From: Mycobacterium dioxanotrophicus
GTDB lineage: Bacteria; Actinomycetota; Actinomycetes; Mycobacteriales; Mycobacteriaceae
NCBI RefSeq assembly: GCF_002157835.1
Contig: NZ_CP020811.1
Span: 88,686 to 152,685, forward strand
Direction of reading: 5' to 3'
DNA: 64,000 nt
Positions 60,603 through 64,000 of the stretch are shown here, one piece after another. The first letter of the stretch is position 1, and each line of letters begins with the position of its first letter. The position numbers were made by a program, and so were the translations under genes. Below the pieces are notes generated by a model, which made no database searches, had not been told where the DNA came from, and was given only the letters and a program-made list of their open reading frames with translations.

Positions 60603-61367
60603 GTGGCAACCAAATTGAAAGCTGTAAAACCACTCGACTCCCCTAATGGTGACGGAGCGAAAGTCGTCGTCTTCCTCAGTCAAAAAGGAGGGGTCGGCAA
60701 GAGCACTGGGACCGTCAACGCGGCGGCTACGAAAGCTGATCTGCTCAGGAGCAGACTTTCCGCCGACGACCCCTCCCCTGTTGCGGCGGTGTCCATCGAC
60801 CAGCAAGGCTCGGCAGTCTGGTGGTCCGAGCGTGTCAATGGCCGGGACTTCCACGTCGTGCAAGCCCACGACGACATCGACGGGCTACGTAAACTCAGGA
60901 ATCTCCGAGGGGTGAAGTACGTCTACGTCGACACCCCTGGGTGGATCGATATGGCGGGCAACGGTGGTGCCGACACGCTCGGCGACGGGAAGGCATCAGA
61001 CGCGTTGCGCGCGGTGCTCGATGTCGCAGACCTCGCGGTGATTCCCATGCAGCCCGAGCCGCTCTGCTACAAGCCGACCGCTCGGACCATCAAATATGTA
61101 GTCGAACCGCGCGGCTTGAAGTACCTCGTCTACATCAACAACTGGGATCCTCGCGACGGCGAGCGGGATCGCGACGAAACGATCGAGTACGTGGAGAAGA
61201 ACGGGTGGCCGTTGGCAAACACCGTCATCCGTCGCTACAAGCTGCACACTCGGGCAAGCGCGGAAGGCCAGGTGGTGACCGACTACCCGAAGAATCGCGC
61301 AGGCATGGAGGCCCGGCTGGACTTCTCCAAGCTGACCCATGAAATCGACCTCGCGGTTGGAGCCTGA
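60603..61367 (+). CDS. parA: Partition ATPase ParA
   Basis: Encodes 254 residues from a GTG. Walker A KGGVGKST at residues 28-35, and YVYVDTPGW is the Walker B region. ParA drives segregation of plasmid copies by binding DNA with ATP and interacting with ParB at parS. Type Ib-like small ParA without an N-terminal HTH. Followed by parB with a 1-nt gap. Confidence 0.9.
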   Translation: MATKLKAVKPLDSPNGDGAKVVVFLSQKGGVGKSTGTVNAAATKADLLRSRLSADDPSPVAAVSIDQQGSAVWWSERVNGRDFHVVQAHDDIDGLRKLRNLRGVKYVYVDTPGWIDMAGNGGADTLGDGKASDALRAVLDVADLAVIPMQPEPLCYKPTARTIKYVVEPRGLKYLVYINNWDPRDGERDRDETIEYVEKNGWPLANTVIRRYKLHTRASAEGQVVTDYPKNRAGMEARLDFSKLTHEIDLAVGA

Positions 61368-61368
61368 A

Positions 61369-62244
61369 ATGGCAGCACGCGGACGTGTCAGCCTGGCAGC
61401 ACTCGTTGACGACGACGACGATCAAGACGCGCCTTCACTCAACGCATCCTCAGCGCCAGCCGGCGGGGGAGTGGCCGCTCCGAGTTCGGTACCCACAGCG
61501 GAGCTGATTCCCAACCCCCGCAACCCCCGCGATACCGTGGGGGATCTGGAGGACCTGGCCAGCATCGTCGACATTCAGCTGCAGCCTGCGGCTGTTGTCA
61601 CTCGGGCGGCCTACCTTCGGCTCTACCCGGACGACGAGATCACCGCGAACTGGGTTGTGATCAATGGGTGTCGGCGCTTGGCTGCCGCCGAGAAGTATGG
61701 CAAGGACACCCTGGAGATCGTCGTCAAAGACGAGCTTGCCAGGGATCGGGCCACGCTCATTGCGGCCGCTATCCGGGAGAACGTCGAACGGGTCGACTTC
61801 GACGTGATCGAGGAAGCTCATGCCGTGCAAAGTCTGGTGGACGAGTGCGGTTCCGGTAGGGAAGCGGCCAAGCGACTCGGCAAGAGCGAAGGGTGGATTA
61901 CCCAGCGCAGGGCCCTGCTCGAACTGGCGCCGGAGATCCAGGAGAAGATGCGCGCCGGCGAGATCGCGGTGCGTCACGCGCGGACACTGGCGAAGGTGCC
62001 CGAGGAGCGGCAAGTCCAGGCGTGGAATGCGTACTTGGAACGTGAAGATCAGAAGCGTAAGGAAGGGGAGAAGGCCAAGCCCAAGGAGAAGCCGGCCGCG
62101 CCTCCCCAGTATCGCAACGTCACCGCTGCGCTGCGGAATTTCGACGCCGCACCGACAGACCTCGCCGACGCTCTGATCGACGCCCTCGGGGATGACGGTG
62201 TCGCGACGCTGCTCACCGTTATCAAGCGCCGGCGCCGAGCATGA
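61369..62244 (+). CDS. parB: Partition protein ParB
   Basis: Encodes 291 residues. ParB/Srx domain with NPRNPRDT, the nucleotide-binding NGCRRLAAAEKYG and ENVERVD; then a helix-turn-helix (GREAAKRLGKSEGWITQRRAL) that should bind parS. The acidic run DDDDDQD is near the start. ATG at 61369 just after the parA stop. A parS-like site lies 10 bp after its stop. Confidence 0.9.
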   Translation: MAARGRVSLAALVDDDDDQDAPSLNASSAPAGGGVAAPSSVPTAELIPNPRNPRDTVGDLEDLASIVDIQLQPAAVVTRAAYLRLYPDDEITANWVVINGCRRLAAAEKYGKDTLEIVVKDELARDRATLIAAAIRENVERVDFDVIEEAHAVQSLVDECGSGREAAKRLGKSEGWITQRRALLELAPEIQEKMRAGEIAVRHARTLAKVPEERQVQAWNAYLEREDQKRKEGEKAKPKEKPAAPPQYRNVTAALRNFDAAPTDLADALIDALGDDGVATLLTVIKRRRRA

Positions 62245-62254
62245 AGACGTGATG

Positions 62255-62272
62255 GTTTTACCACGGTAAAAC
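62255..62272. promoter_or_regulatory. parS-like site 4
   Basis: GTTTTACCACGGTAAAAC, palindrome with an AC centre, just after parB. Flanking symmetry extends it to about 36 bp (62246-62281), so it could also act as a hairpin at the end of parAB. Confidence 0.6.
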
Positions 62273-62490
62273 CATCACGTCACGTGACGAAACAAGGGGG
62301 TGTCATCGGTCGGTGACCAGCAACTTCATTTCCGGCTAGCGTCACCGCGCACCCCGCACCGGGCTCCAACGCAGAAGCCCCTCCACGCGATCCGGGCCTC
62401 CACCAAGCTGCCCCATTTCCAGCACCCACCTGCGGGGTAGGGCGCTGCCCAAAACACGCCACATTCATTTCCCCGGAAGGAACCCATTCG

Positions 62491-63072
62491 ATGACCACCA
62501 CGGTCGACGAACGCCGGCCGGCCACACCCGCCGCACCGACACCTCAACCAGCACCCCACGCGACAGCACCAACACCGAGCATCGAGAGGCCCGGAATCGG
62601 TGCTCGCCTACGATGGGCCCTACGACCGACCGGGTCGAGCCACATGCCCCCGCCGATACCACTCAGCCCCGAGCAGCAGCGGGCCGCCCGCCAGCTCAAA
62701 CTGGTGAGGATCTCACGGCCCGCCGCCTTCGTCATCACGGTCATCATCATGACCGCCAGCTTCGCGGTGTCTTTCAACGCGCAACGTGACCTGGCAGAAC
62801 GCCTAGGCTGGGACGAGAGCCTGTCGTGGCTGTTCCCGGTCTTCATCGATGGCTTCATATTCCTGGCCACACTCACCCTCGTCGCGTTCTCCGGCTACGC
62901 CACTCAGAAGAACAACCGGATCTACCTATGGTGCGTCCTGGTGTTCTTTTCACTGATATCGGTGAGCGCCAACGTTATTCATGCTCTGCTGCCAGACCTC
63001 GTTGGGCAGCAGGGCCGTGTCGGTCTGCAAGGAATCCTGGCCGCCGTGCTCTCGTGCACGGCTTATCAGTAG
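62491..63072 (+). CDS. DUF2637/SpdB-like membrane protein, shortened
   Basis: Encodes 193 residues. A Pro-rich N-terminus is followed by helices at about 75-95, 110-130 and 140-165; LFPVFIDGFIFLATLTLVAFSG is the DUF2637 signature. Such proteins (SpdB, TraSA-type) take part in plasmid spread in actinobacteria. The frame ends LSCTAYQ before the last conserved helix, so the gene is probably truncated. The 3-prime break lies next to a palindrome. Confidence 0.65.
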   Translation: MTTTVDERRPATPAAPTPQPAPHATAPTPSIERPGIGARLRWALRPTGSSHMPPPIPLSPEQQRAARQLKLVRISRPAAFVITVIIMTASFAVSFNAQRDLAERLGWDESLSWLFPVFIDGFIFLATLTLVAFSGYATQKNNRIYLWCVLVFFSLISVSANVIHALLPDLVGQQGRVGLQGILAAVLSCTAYQ

Positions 63073-63079
63073 TTAAGTA

Positions 63080-63099
63080 CATATTGTGAGCACAATATG
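63080..63099. promoter_or_regulatory. 20-bp palindrome, possible operator
   Basis: CATATTGTGAGCACAATATG, a perfect dyad in an AT-rich stretch upstream of the next gene. A second palindrome GTACATGTAC follows at 63127-63136. Likely binding site of an unknown regulator. Confidence 0.5.
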
Positions 63100-63227
63100 C
63101 GTGTTGAACTGCATATTTATCGTCGAGTACATGTACCCTAAGATGGTGCGTAGCAATATCAATACCCTCGCCACGCCGGTGCGGCGTGTTGCTTGCGCTC
63201 CCTGTTTTTGTGTGCGAAATTCGCCGT

Positions 63228-63938
63228 GTGAACCTACAGGAGCGGTTGCGCAAGGCGGTGTCGGATCATGGGCCGTCGTTGGCGACTCTGCGTTACGACT
63301 TGGAGGTGGTGATCCCCAAGGTTGGCCAGATGTGGCAGCCGTTGTTCGAGGATCCGTTGGATATTCACGGTCAGGCTTTTTGCACGTGTGTGCGCCAGAT
63401 GGTGTTGAGGATGCGCGAGCTTCGCAAGCCGATTCCGGGGGACACGTTGTTGACTTCTCGTGGCAGTGGGTTGTCGGTGCAGATCGCCGATTCGCGGGGA
63501 ATGGATTTTCGTGCGCGGCGGTGGCCGTCGAAGGTGTTGCACGGGGAGCGGGTTCGGGTGGTGACGCATCCAACGGGGGGCGATCTTCGGGTGCTGCGGC
63601 CGCCGAAGGCTCAGGTCGACGAGCAGATGTTGTTGGACGAGGACGAGCCGGCGCAGTTGTTTCCGTCGCCGATTGTGACTCCGGCCGGTACACCGGATAT
63701 CTTCGCCCTGTGGTGGCCGACCGACGATGGGTGGGGATTGTCGGAGGCGGTGTTGGCGTTCGTGGTGGATGTGGACAATGCGTCGCGGGTGCAGATTTTG
63801 GCAACCGAGCCGCTGCCTCCGGTCACGGACTCTCCGCTGGTGACTCCGTCGGCGCAGGGTCAGGGGCCCAGGGACGACTTCGGCGAGTACGAGCCGCCGG
63901 CGCTGGGTACGGGCGAGGATCCCGAGGAGCCGGCTTAA
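63228..63938 (+). CDS. Hypothetical plasmid protein
   Basis: Encodes 236 residues from a GTG at 63228 (MNLQERLRKAV). Mixed alpha/beta, acidic C-terminal third with Pro and Gly, no membrane segment. Located after the palindromic region and before another plus-strand gene. No family recognised. Confidence 0.6.
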   Translation: MNLQERLRKAVSDHGPSLATLRYDLEVVIPKVGQMWQPLFEDPLDIHGQAFCTCVRQMVLRMRELRKPIPGDTLLTSRGSGLSVQIADSRGMDFRARRWPSKVLHGERVRVVTHPTGGDLRVLRPPKAQVDEQMLLDEDEPAQLFPSPIVTPAGTPDIFALWWPTDDGWGLSEAVLAFVVDVDNASRVQILATEPLPPVTDSPLVTPSAQGQGPRDDFGEYEPPALGTGEDPEEPA

Positions 63939-63944
63939 GGGGTC

Positions 63945-64000
63945 GTGGTGTCGGGGGTCGATGCGAATGTCGGCGGGTGGCTGTTGAATCGAGGTCGCAA
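63945..64000 (+). CDS. Start of a gene cut by the window end
   Basis: Frame open from GTG 63945 or 63948 (VVSGVDANVGGWLLNRG) to the last base. Too short to identify. It follows the previous gene by 6 bp. Confidence 0.45.
   Translation, partial: MVSGVDANVGGWLLNRGR

Noticed and set aside
1..64000. Search for relaxase, oriT, tRNA and rRNA
   Set aside because: No HUH or MobF-type motif, nick-site region, cloverleaf or rRNA-like stretch was found by eye; the relaxase is probably outside the window.

Overview
The window is a block of a large conjugative plasmid (or an integrated relative) from a Mycobacterium-type actinobacterium. The base composition is high-GC, GTG starts are frequent, and the sequence carries a complete PE/PPE-containing ESX (type VII) secretion locus, EspG, mycosin, EspC/EspK-like proteins, LppP/LprE-like and DUF2637 proteins, and a ParAB partition cassette flanked by palindromic parS-like sites. 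The pairing of an ESX locus with a type IV secretion (T4SS) locus is the known arrangement of mycobacterial conjugative plasmids such as pRAW, where both systems are needed for transfer.

Layout. (1) 0-4.1 kb, minus strand: small membrane proteins, a hypothetical protein and a VirD4/TraG-type coupling ATPase. (2) 4.1-22.3 kb, minus strand, read from right to left: eccB, eccC, PE, PPE, two WXG100 proteins, espG, an EspI-like ATPase, eccD, mycP (frameshifted at a C7 run), eccE, eccA. This tract runs directly into the coupling protein with a 15-nt gap. (3) 22.5-30.8 kb: an EspK-like/EspC-like module, small membrane proteins, an LppP/LprE-like protein, a pair of related small helical proteins, and a RES-Xre toxin-antitoxin pair. 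(4) 31-34.7 kb: an Abi/HEPN protein, a probable ribbon-helix-helix regulator with two palindromic operators, and a candidate replication initiator. (5) 34.7-42.4 kb, minus strand: the T4SS core (VirB6-like, VirB4, small membrane subunits, a TcpC/VirB8-like protein, a discoidin-like membrane protein), with a divergent Xre-like regulator. (6) 43-47.8 kb: a second Esp module (two YbaB/EspL-like proteins, an EspB-like protein, two tandem EspC-like proteins, one more YbaB-like protein, an NlpC/P60 protein). (7) 48.2-53.1 kb: RelBE-like toxin-antitoxin, an IS1380-family element with a triply frameshifted transposase and a CTAG target duplication, a fragment of an OLD/RecF-type ATPase, and a HEPN-like gene. 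(8) 53.2-59.9 kb: an accessory run of small overlapping genes, an Imm61-like orphan immunity gene, VapBC and a secreted thermonuclease. (9) 60-64 kb: parS-parAB-parS, a shortened DUF2637/SpdB-like gene and plasmid genes running off the end.

The most novel observation is a recurring 15-bp promoter-associated motif, TGCTTGTTGCGCTCG on the minus strand, placed 13-15 bp before a TANNNT -10 box. It lies in front of eccB, PE-PPE-esx, the EspI-like gene, the T4SS operon, the EspC-like operon and other minus-strand genes. It would tie the type VII and type IV machines and their Esp accessory genes into one regulon. No relaxase or recognisable oriT lies in the window; these are presumably outside it.
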